Below, one piece after another: positions 15,745 through 25,060 of a stretch of 64,000 bases of DNA. Source of the DNA: Verrucomicrobiia bacterium (lineage in GTDB: Bacteria; Verrucomicrobiota; Verrucomicrobiia; Verrucomicrobiales; DEV007); assembly GCA_030425385.1 (NCBI GenBank), contig JAUIAH010000027.1, positions 1 through 64,000 of the forward strand, read 5' to 3'. The notes beneath the pieces are model-generated. The model was not told the origin of the DNA and searched no databases. It worked only from the letters and a program-made list of their open reading frames with translations. A program made the position numbers and the translations under genes. Position 1 is the first letter of the stretch, and each line of letters opens with the position of its first letter.

Positions 15745-16332
15745 TCACTTGGCTAAACGCACCATCACCTCGTTGCGCCGGAGCGCAGGGATGGTGAATG
15801 GTGGGTCATAGCTTGCACGCTCGATCTCACCGACCGTCTGCAGGCCTTGTCCCTTGGCCCAAGCCATCAATTTCGCGCTCGCGGCCTTCTCATTCGCCTC
15901 GGTCCATCGACCACTATAGCGATAAACGGCGAACCGCCCGCCCGGCCTCTCACTAATCTGAACCTCGTCGTTATCCGCCTTCGGTGCCCCTTCCCTGGCG
16001 ACCTCTTTAGGGACCACAAAGCTCATCATCGCTTCGCCATCTTCCTGGGGGCTATTGAAGACGGGAGTCGTCATTTCGATCTTCTGCTTCGCCTCATTCT
16101 TGCCGTCGATGTAACGGAACAACTTCATGAAGGCTGTATTCGTCTTACCAGAACCGTCGCTCATCGCGACCGACGCGACCACCATCTTGGGGTAGTCACG
16201 CACTTCAAATGCTCCGTCACGTTTCACCACCAAGTAGCTTGGCGTCTCGTAGTCGTCGCGGTCTGCGAGAGCTACCGGAGAAGCGCTGAGAGTGACGGCG
16301 ATCGCTGGGGTCAGCATGGGACGTAGAGTCAT
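15745..16332 (-). CDS. SOUL-type heme-binding family protein, exported
   Basis: The product is 195 residues with a signal peptide (MLTPAIAVTLSASPVALA). The SOUL/HBP domain runs over about 30-190: YLVVKRDGAFEVRDYPKMVVA, AFMKLFRYIDGKNEAKQKIEM, TTPVF and PPFTIPALRRNEVMVRL are typical. Eukaryotic members bind tetrapyrroles; bacterial ones are poorly studied. The ATG at 16332 was chosen because it starts directly before the signal peptide, with AGGAG somewhat far upstream. It lies downstream of the fasciclin gene on the same strand, separated by a strong terminator. Confidence 0.85.
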   Translation of the reverse strand: MTLRPMLTPAIAVTLSASPVALADRDDYETPSYLVVKRDGAFEVRDYPKMVVASVAMSDGSGKTNTAFMKLFRYIDGKNEAKQKIEMTTPVFNSPQEDGEAMMSFVVPKEVAREGAPKADNDEVQISERPGGRFAVYRYSGRWTEANEKAASAKLMAWAKGQGLQTVGEIERASYDPPFTIPALRRNEVMVRLAK

Positions 16333-16370
16333 GATTCGATTCTCTGCTCCTGTTAGTCTATTAAATAAAT

Positions 16371-16406
16371 AAGTGGCGGTGGCCACACAACATGCCACCG
16401 CCACTT
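16371..16406 (-). terminator. Intrinsic terminator of the fasciclin gene
   Basis: A perfect 13-bp stem, AAGTGGCGGTGGC (16371-16383) against GCCACCGCCACTT (16394-16406), lies just downstream of the minus-strand fasciclin stop. In the direction of transcription it is followed by a T-rich run (TTATTTATTTAA). Confidence 0.9.
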
Positions 16407-16423
16407 GTCTTGCGAACGGGAAG

Positions 16424-16930
16424 TTAGGAGGTGGGGAGGATCACCGTGTCGATGACATGGATGACTCCATTCGTTCCCGCGATATCTGTCTTAACGACCT
16501 TGGCTCCATTGACAGTCACGTTCCCATCGGCGACCGCAATCTTGACGGACTCGCCTGCGAGCGTGTCGACGTCACCAGGCTTCACGTCAGCAGCCATCAC
16601 TTTGGCTCCGACCACGTGGAGCTTGAGAATCTTCGTGAGCTTGTCCTTGTTCTCTGGCTTCAAGAGAGACTCGACGGTGCCTTCTGGAAGCTTCTCGAAA
16701 GCGTCGTTGGTGGGCGCGAAGATGGTGAAGGGACCGTCGCCACTGAGAGCTTCGGCAAGACCGGCCGCCTTCACTGCGGCAACCAGCGTGCTGAAAGAAT
16801 CGTTGGAAGCGGCGATTTCGACCACGTTCTTCGCGTCGGCTTTCTTCTTGTGGTCATCGGCGATCGCAAGAGGCGCCGCAATGAGTGTGGTGACGGTGGT
16901 AGCAGTGATGAGGAGGTTACGGATGTTCAT
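16424..16930 (-). CDS. Exported fasciclin-domain protein
   Basis: The product is 168 residues: a signal peptide ([20 protein letters not shown]) and one FAS1 domain at about 35-167. The two conserved FAS1 blocks are [17 protein letters not shown] (H1) and [12 protein letters not shown] (H2). FAS1 proteins are secreted adhesion or envelope proteins. The gene is divergent from a CarH-type B12 photoreceptor gene with a 170-bp regulatory region between them, so light-dependent expression is plausible. A strong terminator follows. Confidence 0.92.
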   Translation of the reverse strand: MNIRNLLITATTVTTLIAAPLAIADDHKKKADAKNVVEIAASNDSFSTLVAAVKAAGLAEALSGDGPFTIFAPTNDAFEKLPEGTVESLLKPENKDKLTKILKLHVVGAKVMAADVKPGDVDTLAGESVKIAVADGNVTVNGAKVVKTDIAGTNGVIHVIDTVILPTS

Positions 16931-16989
16931 GGTTCTGATTTCTAAGTTTCTTGGTTGGTGACAGCTGCTCAGCGTCGTTGCCGTTCGCT

Positions 16990-17080
16990 GTCTAGGTAGT
17001 GTCTACGTATGAAACGCTACCGTGTCAACAATTTGTCTAAATAAATTTCCCAAGATGAATCTCCTATTGTCAGAAGTCTA
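16990..17080 (-). promoter_or_regulatory. Promoter and GTCTA/TAGAC repeat cluster, candidate CarH operator
   Basis: The minus strand has TTGACA (17022-17027), then 17 bp, then TAGACA as -10 (16999-17004), a good sigma70 promoter for the fasciclin gene. Four GTCTA copies (TAGAC on minus) start at 16990, 17001, 17035 and 17076. The first two are exactly 11 bp apart and one forms the -10 element. CarH-type repressors bind direct repeats spaced 11 bp that overlap promoters. Binding here is an inference from spacing and neighbourhood. Confidence 0.55.
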
Positions 17081-17100
17081 GGTTTTGTATAGGTTTAGGC

Positions 17101-18045
17101 ATGGCCGCGTTCCGATACCCGATGAAATACGTCGTGCAGCAGACTGGGCTCAGTCCCCACGTCCTGCGCGTCTGGGAACGTCGCTATGGTGCTGTGCACC
17201 CCGAACGTTCCGAGACCAATCGACGTCTCTACACCGATGAAGAGGTGCGGCGTCTTGAGCTCCTGGCATCCTTATCTCAATCGGGGCACGGCATCAGCCA
17301 GATCGCCACTCTCTCGACTGACCAATTGGCAGAAATGGCAAACCGAGAGGAGGCGGCGCCACCTTCCCAATCCGGTCCTGAGAAGGCAAATGACTTAGAT
17401 CCTGCCGCCGAATTCCTCGCGCTTGCCTGGACGCATGTGTTGGGATTAGAGCCCTCCAAGTTACAGGACGTCCTGGAAGATGCCACTGTCGCCATGGGAA
17501 CAACTAGTGCCCTGGAGAGCTTGGTCATTCCCCTCCTCAACCGCATTGGCGCGGCGTGGGATACTGGAGAGATTTCCCCTGCCGAGGAGCACGCGGCCAG
17601 TGCCGTCATCAAGGAGATGATCTTTCTCGGTAGCCGCCCCTTCACGGAATCGGCAGGTGCTCCTAACATAATTGCGACCACTCCTGCGGGTCAACTGCAC
17701 GAGCTTGGTGCCGCCATGATCACCGCTGCGGCTCGAAGGCTAGGGTGGAATGTCACCTACCTCGGGCCTTCATTGCCCGCTGAGGAAATTGCAAGGGCGG
17801 CCATTCGCAGTGAGGCCATCGCGGTGGCTTTGAGCGTGGTCTACCCCAGTGATGACCCTCAGTTGCCCGATGAACTTCGGCGCTTGCGGAAACACCTCCC
17901 CGAAGGCATGCCCATCCTCATCGGTGGCCGCGCGGCCCATGCTTACCTTGACGTGATCAAGCACATTGGAGCAACGTTCCTCACCGATATCCCAAGCTTT
18001 AAAGGAGAACTCGCGCACATCCGAGAGCGGCGTTCCCCATCATAG
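17101..18045 (+). CDS. CarH/LitR-type MerR regulator with B12-binding photoreceptor domain
   Basis: The product is 314 residues. Residues 1-75 form a MerR-type winged helix (MKYVVQQTGLSPHVLRVWERRYG). Residues 105-180 form a four-helix bundle containing W153-x9-E163-H164, the motif that contacts adenosylcobalamin in CarH photoreceptors. Residues 185-300 form a B12-binding Rossmann domain with H200-x2-G as likely lower axial ligand, ALSVV and IGGRA. In CarH, B12-bound tetramers repress in the dark and light splits them. All key residues are present, so light sensing is likely. No carotenoid genes lie in the window; the divergent fasciclin gene is the obvious target candidate. Confidence 0.88.
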   Translation: MAAFRYPMKYVVQQTGLSPHVLRVWERRYGAVHPERSETNRRLYTDEEVRRLELLASLSQSGHGISQIATLSTDQLAEMANREEAAPPSQSGPEKANDLDPAAEFLALAWTHVLGLEPSKLQDVLEDATVAMGTTSALESLVIPLLNRIGAAWDTGEISPAEEHAASAVIKEMIFLGSRPFTESAGAPNIIATTPAGQLHELGAAMITAAARRLGWNVTYLGPSLPAEEIARAAIRSEAIAVALSVVYPSDDPQLPDELRRLRKHLPEGMPILIGGRAAHAYLDVIKHIGATFLTDIPSFKGELAHIRERRSPS

Positions 18046-18121
18046 CGCCCACGCCACCATCATTCGGGCCACGCGTCGAAGGTCCGTTCGCGCAACGTCG
18101 CCTGGCCGGATTCTGGGAGTG

Positions 18122-18421
18122 CTAGAGATTCGAATGCCTCGTAGGCCGACACGCCCTCGCATGAAGCGCCTGCAACTCGGGGACCGAGGCCTCAGCCACA
18201 TGGTGGAGCGCCAGAGGCGGACGTCGCCATGGAGGCAAGTCGACGTTCGCTTTCAAATGCGGACGCGACGGCTCCGTCCGCAAACTTCCTGGAGCAGTCG
18301 TTGCCTCGAACTCAAGTATCGCCTCCGCATATGGCGACACCGCTTTCTCAGGAGTCGGCTCCATCATCCAACGGACAAGGGCCCCCATCAGGAACGCTCC
18401 CAGGACCATGATCAGTCGCAT
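18122..18421 (-). CDS. Small membrane-anchored hypothetical protein
   Basis: The product is 99 residues: one N-terminal membrane segment ([17 protein letters not shown]), then a proline- and arginine-rich tail with no recognised domain. The start at 18421 places the hydrophobic segment at the N-terminus; a start 12 codons upstream is possible. It is divergent from the oxidoreductase gene at 18486. Coding status is moderately likely, function unknown. Confidence 0.5.
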   Translation of the reverse strand: MRLIMVLGAFLMGALVRWMMEPTPEKAVSPYAEAILEFEATTAPGSLRTEPSRPHLKANVDLPPWRRPPLALHHVAEASVPELQALHARACRPTRHSNL

Positions 18422-18485
18422 GGCAAGGAGCCTACCAGGGCGCTTTGCCCTTGGCAAGGGGAGGCGTCTCCGTCATGACCGGGGC

Positions 18486-19628
18486 ATGAAGATCGCGATC
18501 ACCGGAACCGGATTCATGGGCACGGTCCATGCGGAAGCCCTCAAGCGCTTGCACTTGGACCTCGTTGGCATTCAAGGATCCACTCCTGAGAAATCTCGCC
18601 AGGCCGCACAAACGTTAGGCCTCACACATGCCTACTCCTCTTTTGATGAGCTTCTCGCCGATCCCGAGGTCGCGGCTGTTCACATCACGACCCCCAATCG
18701 CCATCATTTCCCCATGGCCATGGCGGCCCTGGAGCGTGGCAAACACGTGTTGTGTGAGAAACCGCTAGCCATGACCGCAGACGAAACGGCCCAACTCGTC
18801 GATGCTGCCAAGCAAGCGGGTGTGGCCGCTGGTGTGAACTACAATGTCCGATTCTATCCTCTCTGTCAGGAGGCGAAGGCACGCGTGCAGGACGGCGCCA
18901 TGGGAGCCATCCATTCTGTTCATGGATGCTATGTGCAGGACTGGCTTCTGCATGAGACGGACTACAATTGGCGCGTGCTTGCGGAAGAGGGCGGCAACCT
19001 ACGCGCCATGGCTGACATTGGTACGCATTGGCTCGATATCGTTCAGAACCTCACTGGCCTTCGCGTCACGGAGATCCTCGCCGATCTCAAAACCGTGCAC
19101 CCTGTGCGCCAACGTCCCACGGGGGAAGTAGAAACCTTCAGCGGTCCTCTGCAGTCCGAAACGCGCACGCACCCTGTCGCGATCACGACGGAAGATCTAG
19201 GGACCCTTCTCTTGCGCTTTCACAATGGTGCCAAAGGCACGGTCTTTGTCTCGCAAGCCTCTGCCGGACGCAAGAATTTCCTGCAATTCGAGATCGCCGG
19301 TTCGTTAGGATCCATGGCTTGGAACAGCGAGACTCCCAATGCCCTTCGGTTAGGCCATCGGGATCGCCCCAACGAAACCCTCGTGAAGGATCCCGCTCTG
19401 ATGGCTCCAGCCGCAGCCGCGGCCGCCGCCTATCCCGGCGGCCACGCCGAAGGCTTTCCTGACACCTTTAAGATGTGTTTCCGCGCCTTCTACGATTACA
19501 TCGCGGCAGGAGACTTCACGGCACCGGCTCCCTTCCCGACCTTTGCCGATGGTCACCGCGAAATGGTGCTGTGTGAGGCCATTCTCAAGAGCCACGCCGC
19601 GGAAGCATGGGTGACAATTGAGGATTGA
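18486..19628 (+). CDS. Gfo/Idh/MocA family oxidoreductase (cytoplasmic)
   Basis: The product is 380 residues. The N-terminal Rossmann domain starts immediately with [16 protein letters not shown], followed by the family motif CEKPLAM near residue 97. The C-terminal alpha/beta domain carries [17 protein letters not shown] near 180, where the conserved Asp-x3-His pair contributes to catalysis. Such enzymes oxidise or reduce sugars and cyclitols with NAD(P). Without a signal peptide it acts in the cytoplasm. A frame extension of 26 codons upstream is ignored because the Rossmann fold would not begin there. It is followed 32 bp later by an exported member of the same family. Confidence 0.92.
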   Translation: MKIAITGTGFMGTVHAEALKRLHLDLVGIQGSTPEKSRQAAQTLGLTHAYSSFDELLADPEVAAVHITTPNRHHFPMAMAALERGKHVLCEKPLAMTADETAQLVDAAKQAGVAAGVNYNVRFYPLCQEAKARVQDGAMGAIHSVHGCYVQDWLLHETDYNWRVLAEEGGNLRAMADIGTHWLDIVQNLTGLRVTEILADLKTVHPVRQRPTGEVETFSGPLQSETRTHPVAITTEDLGTLLLRFHNGAKGTVFVSQASAGRKNFLQFEIAGSLGSMAWNSETPNALRLGHRDRPNETLVKDPALMAPAAAAAAAYPGGHAEGFPDTFKMCFRAFYDYIAAGDFTAPAPFPTFADGHREMVLCEAILKSHAAEAWVTIED

Positions 19629-19660
19629 TCCCTCTAGCATTCCACGGCAGAGTTCGGTTC

Positions 19661-21028
19661 ATGACTCCATCTCGACGCCATTTCCTCAAAGACACGATCG
19701 CGGCCTCCGCAGCGCTTGCGTTTCCCACCATCATTCCCGCCACCGCTCTCGGCAAAGGCGGACGCCCAGCTCCCTCCGAGCGGGTGACGGTCGGGCTGAT
19801 GGGCTTCGGCACCATCGCGCAGTTCACGTCCCAGAATTTCCTGGCAGATGCACGTTGTCAGATCGTGGCCGTTGCTGATCCCGTGACGGAGCTGAGCAAC
19901 TACGGGTATTCCGGGCAATGGACAGGCGGACGCGTTCCCGGGAAAGCCATGGTGGAGACATTCTACTCCGAGCGCGATGATCGCGGCAAGGACTTCAAAG
20001 GGTGTGCGATCTACGAATCGCATGAGGAGATGTTAGCCAAGGAAGACCTCGACGCCCTTAACATTTCCACTCCGGATCATTGGCATGCCAAGATGTGCCT
20101 GGACGGCGCGGCTGCGGGCAAGCACATGTATGGACAGAAGCCGCTCTCCCTCACCGTGAAACAAGGACGTCGCATGGCCGACGCCGTGAAGAAGGCTGGC
20201 ATCACCTGGCAGACCGGCAGTCAGCAGCGGTCGGACGTGTATTTCCGCACAGCATGTGAGTTTGTGAGGAATGGCCGTTTGGGGAAACTGCAAGCCATCA
20301 AGATCGTGCTCCCTGGGGGGCATAAAGATTGGAGCAAGCAGGCAGAGAAGGTGGCTCCCCTCCCCGTACCCGCTGGTTTCAACTACGACCGCTGGGAAGG
20401 TCCTGCTCCGCATCGCGACTACCGTCCCGCGCTCCTCCCGCTACAGTGGCGGCACAATTACGACTACTCTGGCGGGATGGTGACCGACTTTGGTGCGCAC
20501 CATTTCGACATCGTGCAGTGGGCGCTGGGCATGGATGAATCGGGCCCTGTCAAATTCACCGATATCAAGGCCACGCTTCCCGCCTCGAGCGAGATCTACA
20601 ACACGGCAACCAGTTTCCAGTTCACCTATCATTATGCCGACGGCACGCCCGTGCACGTGAGTGATGATCGGAGCTCGACAGGGAGCATTCTCTTCGAAGG
20701 CGAAGACGGCAAGTCCATCCTCGTGACGCGCGATGCTCTCACCATGACACCAAATGAATTGCGCCGGGAGAAGATCCAAGACGACGAGATCAAGCTCTAC
20801 GAAAGCCGGGGCCACGTGCGCAACTTCCTCGATTGCATCTACAGCGGCGAGCCGACGGTCGCCCCCATCGAGGCCGCACACCGCACCGTGAGCATCGCTC
20901 ATCTCGCCAATATTGGGATCCGCCAAGGCATCTCATCCTTCGATTGGGATCCCGCTAAGGAACAATCGTCGAACGCGAAGATAAACGCCCATCTCGATCG
21001 CGAAGCGCGCGAACCTTATCGGTTCTAG
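19661..21028 (+). CDS. Tat-exported Gfo/Idh/MocA family oxidoreductase
   Basis: The product is 455 residues. The Tat signal is SRRHFLKDTIAASAALAFP, so the protein folds with NAD(P) in the cytoplasm before export. The Rossmann domain shows VGLMGFGTIAQ near 45, STPDHWHAKM near 135 and GQKPLSLT near 160. The C-terminal domain has GGMVTDFGAHHFDIVQWALG near 280. This bacterial-oxidoreductase subgroup is abundant in Verrucomicrobia and Planctomycetes, where it accompanies carbohydrate breakdown. It is followed closely by a DUF1501 gene, also with a Tat-like leader. Confidence 0.92.
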   Translation: MTPSRRHFLKDTIAASAALAFPTIIPATALGKGGRPAPSERVTVGLMGFGTIAQFTSQNFLADARCQIVAVADPVTELSNYGYSGQWTGGRVPGKAMVETFYSERDDRGKDFKGCAIYESHEEMLAKEDLDALNISTPDHWHAKMCLDGAAAGKHMYGQKPLSLTVKQGRRMADAVKKAGITWQTGSQQRSDVYFRTACEFVRNGRLGKLQAIKIVLPGGHKDWSKQAEKVAPLPVPAGFNYDRWEGPAPHRDYRPALLPLQWRHNYDYSGGMVTDFGAHHFDIVQWALGMDESGPVKFTDIKATLPASSEIYNTATSFQFTYHYADGTPVHVSDDRSSTGSILFEGEDGKSILVTRDALTMTPNELRREKIQDDEIKLYESRGHVRNFLDCIYSGEPTVAPIEAAHRTVSIAHLANIGIRQGISSFDWDPAKEQSSNAKINAHLDREAREPYRF

Positions 21029-21042
21029 GGGTTTTCCCCTGC

Positions 21043-22473
21043 ATGCAAGCTCTTCCCCAGCGCGCCTGGCTCCAGTGGCAGACCCGGAGGCAGTTCTTCC
21101 ACGACTGTGGCATCGGTGTCGGCAAGATGGCCCTCGCCTCCTTGCTCACGGGAACAGCCGCGCGTGCGGGTCAGGGAGCGATGCGCCCCAAAGCCTCACA
21201 CCTACCTGGCAAGGCCAAGGCGGTCATCCACCTCTTCATGGCGGGCGCGCCCAGCCAATTGGATCTCTTCGATTACAAGCCAGACCTCGTCGCCTACGAA
21301 GGGAAGCCGCTACCGCCATCAATCATCGGGGATCAACGCTATGCTTTCATCCGACCGGATGCCGCAGTGTTAGGCCCGCGCTACGCCTTTGCTCAGCACG
21401 GCCAGTCCGGTGCAGAACTCTCCGAAATGTTACCGCACCTCGCCAAGGTAGCGGATGACATTTGCCTCATCAAATCCGTCACCACGGACCAATTCAACCA
21501 TGCCCCGGCGCAGTTGTTCTTCAATACAGGCTTCGCCCAACCAGGACGCCCCAGCATGGGTTCCTGGCTCACCTATGGACTCGGCTCGGAGGCGAGTGAT
21601 TTGCCCGCCTTCGTCGTCATGTCCACCGGGGCCGGGATCAGTGGCGGCGCGGCCAATTGGTCAAATGGCTTCCTCCCATCGGTCTACGCCGGCGTGCGCT
21701 TTCGAAATTCCGGCGATCCCATTCTCAATGTCAGCAGTCCTCCCGGCATCGATGACGGCTTGCAGCGTGATTCCCTGGATCTCATCCGGCGGATGAATGA
21801 GAAACAGTTAGGCGACGTGGGTGACCCGGAGATCGCCACCCGCATCGCCTCCTACGAAATGGCATACCGGCTGCAAAGTTCGGCTCCAGAACTCATGGAT
21901 CTCAAGAGTGAATCTCCGCAGACTCTGGAGCGCTACGGCTGTGACCCTGACAAACCCTCATTCGCGCGCGCCTGTCTCCTTGCCAGACGCATGGTGGAAC
22001 GCGGCGTCCGTTTCATTAACATCTATCATGAAGGCTGGGACGCCCATTCCGATGTCGCGGGCAATCTCCGCAACAATTGCGGGCAGACAGATCAAGGGAG
22101 CGCTGCCCTCGTGCAGGACCTCAAAGAACGCGGTTTGTTAGACCAGACACTGGTGGTTTGGGGAGGTGAGTTTGGACGCACTCCCATGGTGGAAACGAAT
22201 CCTGCCTTGGGACGAGCGCTTGGCCGTGATCACCACCCGCAAGCCTTCACCATGTGGCTCGCTGGTGGCGGGATCAAGCCGGGCATCACTCTGGGCGAAA
22301 CCGATAACATGGGCTTCCACGTCGTCGCCGATCCCATCCATGTGCATGATCTCCAAGCCACCATCCTCCATCAGCTAGGCATGGATCACGAGCGCCTCAC
22401 TTACGTCTATCAAGGGCGCCGCTTCCGCCTAACCGATGTCCACGGCAAGATCATCACCCCCATCCTTGCGTGA
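21043..22473 (+). CDS. DUF1501 protein (alkaline-phosphatase-like fold), Tat-type leader
   Basis: The product is 476 residues. The N-terminus has TRRQFFHDCGIGVGKMALAS, a twin-arginine leader. The DUF1501 core includes KAVIHLFMAGAPSQLDLFDYK, PFLPSVYAGV-like and GCDPDKPSFARACLLARRM segments, and GGEFGRTPMVE with a metal-binding-like Asp/His environment (GRDHHPQAFTMWL). DUF1501 proteins in this phylum usually pair with DUF1549/DUF1553 cytochrome-type partners. None is present here; the upstream neighbour is a Gfo/Idh/MocA protein. Function unknown. Confidence 0.9.
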   Translation: MQALPQRAWLQWQTRRQFFHDCGIGVGKMALASLLTGTAARAGQGAMRPKASHLPGKAKAVIHLFMAGAPSQLDLFDYKPDLVAYEGKPLPPSIIGDQRYAFIRPDAAVLGPRYAFAQHGQSGAELSEMLPHLAKVADDICLIKSVTTDQFNHAPAQLFFNTGFAQPGRPSMGSWLTYGLGSEASDLPAFVVMSTGAGISGGAANWSNGFLPSVYAGVRFRNSGDPILNVSSPPGIDDGLQRDSLDLIRRMNEKQLGDVGDPEIATRIASYEMAYRLQSSAPELMDLKSESPQTLERYGCDPDKPSFARACLLARRMVERGVRFINIYHEGWDAHSDVAGNLRNNCGQTDQGSAALVQDLKERGLLDQTLVVWGGEFGRTPMVETNPALGRALGRDHHPQAFTMWLAGGGIKPGITLGETDNMGFHVVADPIHVHDLQATILHQLGMDHERLTYVYQGRRFRLTDVHGKIITPILA

Positions 22474-22512
22474 TCCCCTGTCGGGAGGAATCCTGTGAAG
22501 GGTGCTGGGATG

Positions 22513-23754
22513 TTAGAGCGTTTCTGGCTCTTGTAAGAGCGCGGCCACGCGAGTGAGCAGGCGCCCGGCGGCTCCACCATCAAGGACGCGGTGGTCGAAG
22601 CTCAGGGTCATCTCAGCTCCCGTGACAGGGACGAATTCTCCTCGATCCTGGTCCCATACGGGTTGTTTGACGCCTCGGCCTAACCCAAGCACCAGATTCT
22701 GCTCGGGCAAGGGAATAGGCGTGGCCCACACGATGCCGAAGGTTCCGAAGTTGGTCACGGTGGCGATGCCGGCCCCGCTGGCTTCAGGCGGCAGGCGGCG
22801 GTCTCGCGCTTGTTTCACGAGTTGATCGTAGATGGCGATGAGTTCTCCCAAGGGCTTCTGATCGACCTCGCGGATCACCGGCACGAGGACGCCGTCTTCC
22901 ACTTCGACGGCGAAACCGATGTCGACAGCCTTCGGGTGCACAATGTGAGAACCGATCAACCGCCCCGCTACCGCGGTATTCTCTGCCAATGCTAGGGCAA
23001 GGGCACGGACGAGGTAAAGGGCTGGGCCCGCCTTCTTCTCTGCGGCTTTCCGATGCGCTAACAAGGCGTCCAAATGCACGGGGGCGCCCACGGTCGCCAA
23101 GGGACGCGACCAGCTGCGCCGCATGGAATCCGCCACCGCGATGCGCATGGGCGATGCGGGGGTCATCTTGTTGCGTTCAAGCTCTGACAGAAATCCCTCA
23201 AAGTCTTCGATCGTCACCCGCCCGCCAGAGCCGCTTCCCGGCACGCCCGCGAGGTCTGCTTTGTTCAAGCCCAACTCGACCATGCGCGCTTTGAGCCTCG
23301 GCGAGAGATAACTCGCCCCCGTGGCTTTGGCTGGCACCGGCAAGCCTTCGACCGTCGGCTTCACGGTCGGTTGAGGCGTCTCATGATCTTGACGGATCTC
23401 ATCATCGTCTTCGACCTTGAAATGGATGCCCTCGGTATCATCCGCCGACGCCTCCTCCACTGGCTCCGGTTTCGGTTTCGAATCGCCGCCGTCCAATTGG
23501 TCGACCGCTTCTTCCGAGACCTGCAAATATCCCAACGTCGCCCCGACGGCGTAACTGACATCTTTCTCGGCCACCACCCTGACTATTTCCCCATCACACG
23601 GCGTGGTCACGCTCATGACCGCCTTATCCGTTTCCACCTCCATGATCTCCTGATCCGCCGTGACCCGATCTCCTACGCCCACATGGATATCGACGACCAT
23701 CGCTTCAGCGATGGATTCGCCCAGTTGAGGCATGGTGATGGGAATCTCCGGCAT
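22513..23754 (-). CDS. Dihydrolipoamide acyltransferase (E2) of a 2-oxo acid dehydrogenase complex
   Basis: The product is 413 residues with the usual three parts. The lipoyl domain (about 1-80) has the lipoylated lysine in EVETDKAVMSV. The peripheral-subunit-binding domain (about 150-190) reads SPRLKARMVELGLNKADL with GSGSGGRVTIEDF. The catalytic domain (about 200-413) ends with SFDHRVLDGGAAG carrying the active His and Asp. It transfers acyl groups to CoA in a pyruvate or branched-chain type complex. AAGGA stands 8 bp before the ATG; a GTG one codon upstream is possible. No E1 or E3 gene is adjacent. Confidence 0.92.
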   Translation of the reverse strand: MPEIPITMPQLGESIAEAMVVDIHVGVGDRVTADQEIMEVETDKAVMSVTTPCDGEIVRVVAEKDVSYAVGATLGYLQVSEEAVDQLDGGDSKPKPEPVEEASADDTEGIHFKVEDDDEIRQDHETPQPTVKPTVEGLPVPAKATGASYLSPRLKARMVELGLNKADLAGVPGSGSGGRVTIEDFEGFLSELERNKMTPASPMRIAVADSMRRSWSRPLATVGAPVHLDALLAHRKAAEKKAGPALYLVRALALALAENTAVAGRLIGSHIVHPKAVDIGFAVEVEDGVLVPVIREVDQKPLGELIAIYDQLVKQARDRRLPPEASGAGIATVTNFGTFGIVWATPIPLPEQNLVLGLGRGVKQPVWDQDRGEFVPVTGAEMTLSFDHRVLDGGAAGRLLTRVAALLQEPETL

Positions 23755-23826
23755 CACTCTATCCTTGGCGGACGTTAGCCCCGGTCAATCGCGAAGTTCA
23801 CATCCAGTTGCGAGTGGTGCGCGCAC

Positions 23827-25056
23827 ATGCCTAGATGCCTGATGCGTATTCTGTGGCTCTTCCTCGTGTTTCTTGTCGTTCCTGCCCAGGGGGAATCGAC
23901 GGGTGAATTGTTTCAAGCGTGGCTCCTCCTGGAGCCTTCCAAACGCCCCCCACTGAGCGAGCAGGCCTTTGCAAAGGCAGCGTTGAGCCAACGGGAGGCG
24001 GAAATCGCGCACCATCTCCTATGGGAAGACCTGGTGGCACGAGAGAGGGCTACCCGAGCGGAGGAACTGAAAGCAAAGGTGATCACCATCGATGACGTTT
24101 CTTTGAAATTCGAAACCCGAGTCTTCGGTGAGAAACCGGAAGGAGGGCACCGCCTCTTCCTCTCCATGCACGGAGGGGGCAACACGCGCCCAGCGGTGAA
24201 CGACCGCCAATGGCAGAATCAGATCGGGCTCTATGAACCAGAAGAAGGGATCTACCTCGCGCCGCGTGCGCCGACCGACACCTGGAATCTATGGCATCGT
24301 TCTCACATTGACGCCTTATTCGACCGATTGATCGAGAACTATGTGATCCTTGGCGAAGTGAACCCTAACAAGATCTATCTCATGGGCTACTCCGCAGGTG
24401 GTGACGGGGTGTATCAACTCGCGCCCCGCATGGCAGATCGCTTTGCTGCGGCAGCCATGATGGCGGGGCACCCTAACGACGCCACTCCTGATGGATTGCG
24501 CAACATCGGGTTCACCTTGCACATGGGCGGCAATGATAGGGCCTACAAACGCAATGAAGTCGCAGCGGAATGGAAGAAACAGTTAGCCACTTTGCGAGAG
24601 GCCGATCCTGACGGATACCCACACGAGGTGATCATTCACGAAGGCAAAGGGCATTGGATGGAGAAAGAAGACGCGGTGGCCGTTCCCTGGATGGCGACTT
24701 TCACGCGCAATCCGCATCCCAAGCGCGTGGTATGGCGACAGTCTAGCGTTCTGCATCCCCGCTTCTACTGGCTGCAGGTGGACGAATCCCAGGCGAAGAA
24801 AGGGCAGCGACTTGTGGCTTCCATCGAAGGGCAAACGGTGACGTTGGAGGCAGTGCCTGACGATCTCAATGCGGTGACTCTGTTGCTCACGGACACTCTC
24901 CTGGACCTAGATCAGGAGGTGACCGTGCGCTCGGGTGACAAGACCTGTTTCTCCGGGAAGGTGCCACGCACGCTCGCCGCTCTGTCAGGATCGTTCAAGG
25001 AACGCGCGGACCCTACGCAACGGTATTGGGTACGCACGACCGTGGCACTTCGTTAG
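23827..25056 (+). CDS. Exported alpha/beta-hydrolase (esterase / PHB-depolymerase-like)
   Basis: The product is 409 residues with a signal peptide (RILWLFLVFLVVPAQG). The hydrolase core spans about 90-300: oxyanion region LFLSMHGGG, nucleophile elbow GYSAGG near 195, HMGGNDRAY for the acid and GKGHWM near 275 for the histidine. The fold resembles poly-hydroxyalkanoate depolymerase or feruloyl-esterase types; the ester substrate is not determinable. The C-terminal 90 residues form a beta-rich domain. An ATG five codons downstream is an equally good start. Confidence 0.85.
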   Translation: MPRCLMRILWLFLVFLVVPAQGESTGELFQAWLLLEPSKRPPLSEQAFAKAALSQREAEIAHHLLWEDLVARERATRAEELKAKVITIDDVSLKFETRVFGEKPEGGHRLFLSMHGGGNTRPAVNDRQWQNQIGLYEPEEGIYLAPRAPTDTWNLWHRSHIDALFDRLIENYVILGEVNPNKIYLMGYSAGGDGVYQLAPRMADRFAAAAMMAGHPNDATPDGLRNIGFTLHMGGNDRAYKRNEVAAEWKKQLATLREADPDGYPHEVIIHEGKGHWMEKEDAVAVPWMATFTRNPHPKRVVWRQSSVLHPRFYWLQVDESQAKKGQRLVASIEGQTVTLEAVPDDLNAVTLLLTDTLLDLDQEVTVRSGDKTCFSGKVPRTLAALSGSFKERADPTQRYWVRTTVALR

Positions 25057-25060
25057 GGCC

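Noticed and set aside
21027-21040. AGGGG-TTTT-CCCCT hairpin between a Gfo/Idh/MocA gene and a DUF1501 gene
   Set aside because: The stem is only 5 bp, overlaps the upstream stop and has no T-run; it could affect the downstream ribosome-binding site but evidence is too thin.
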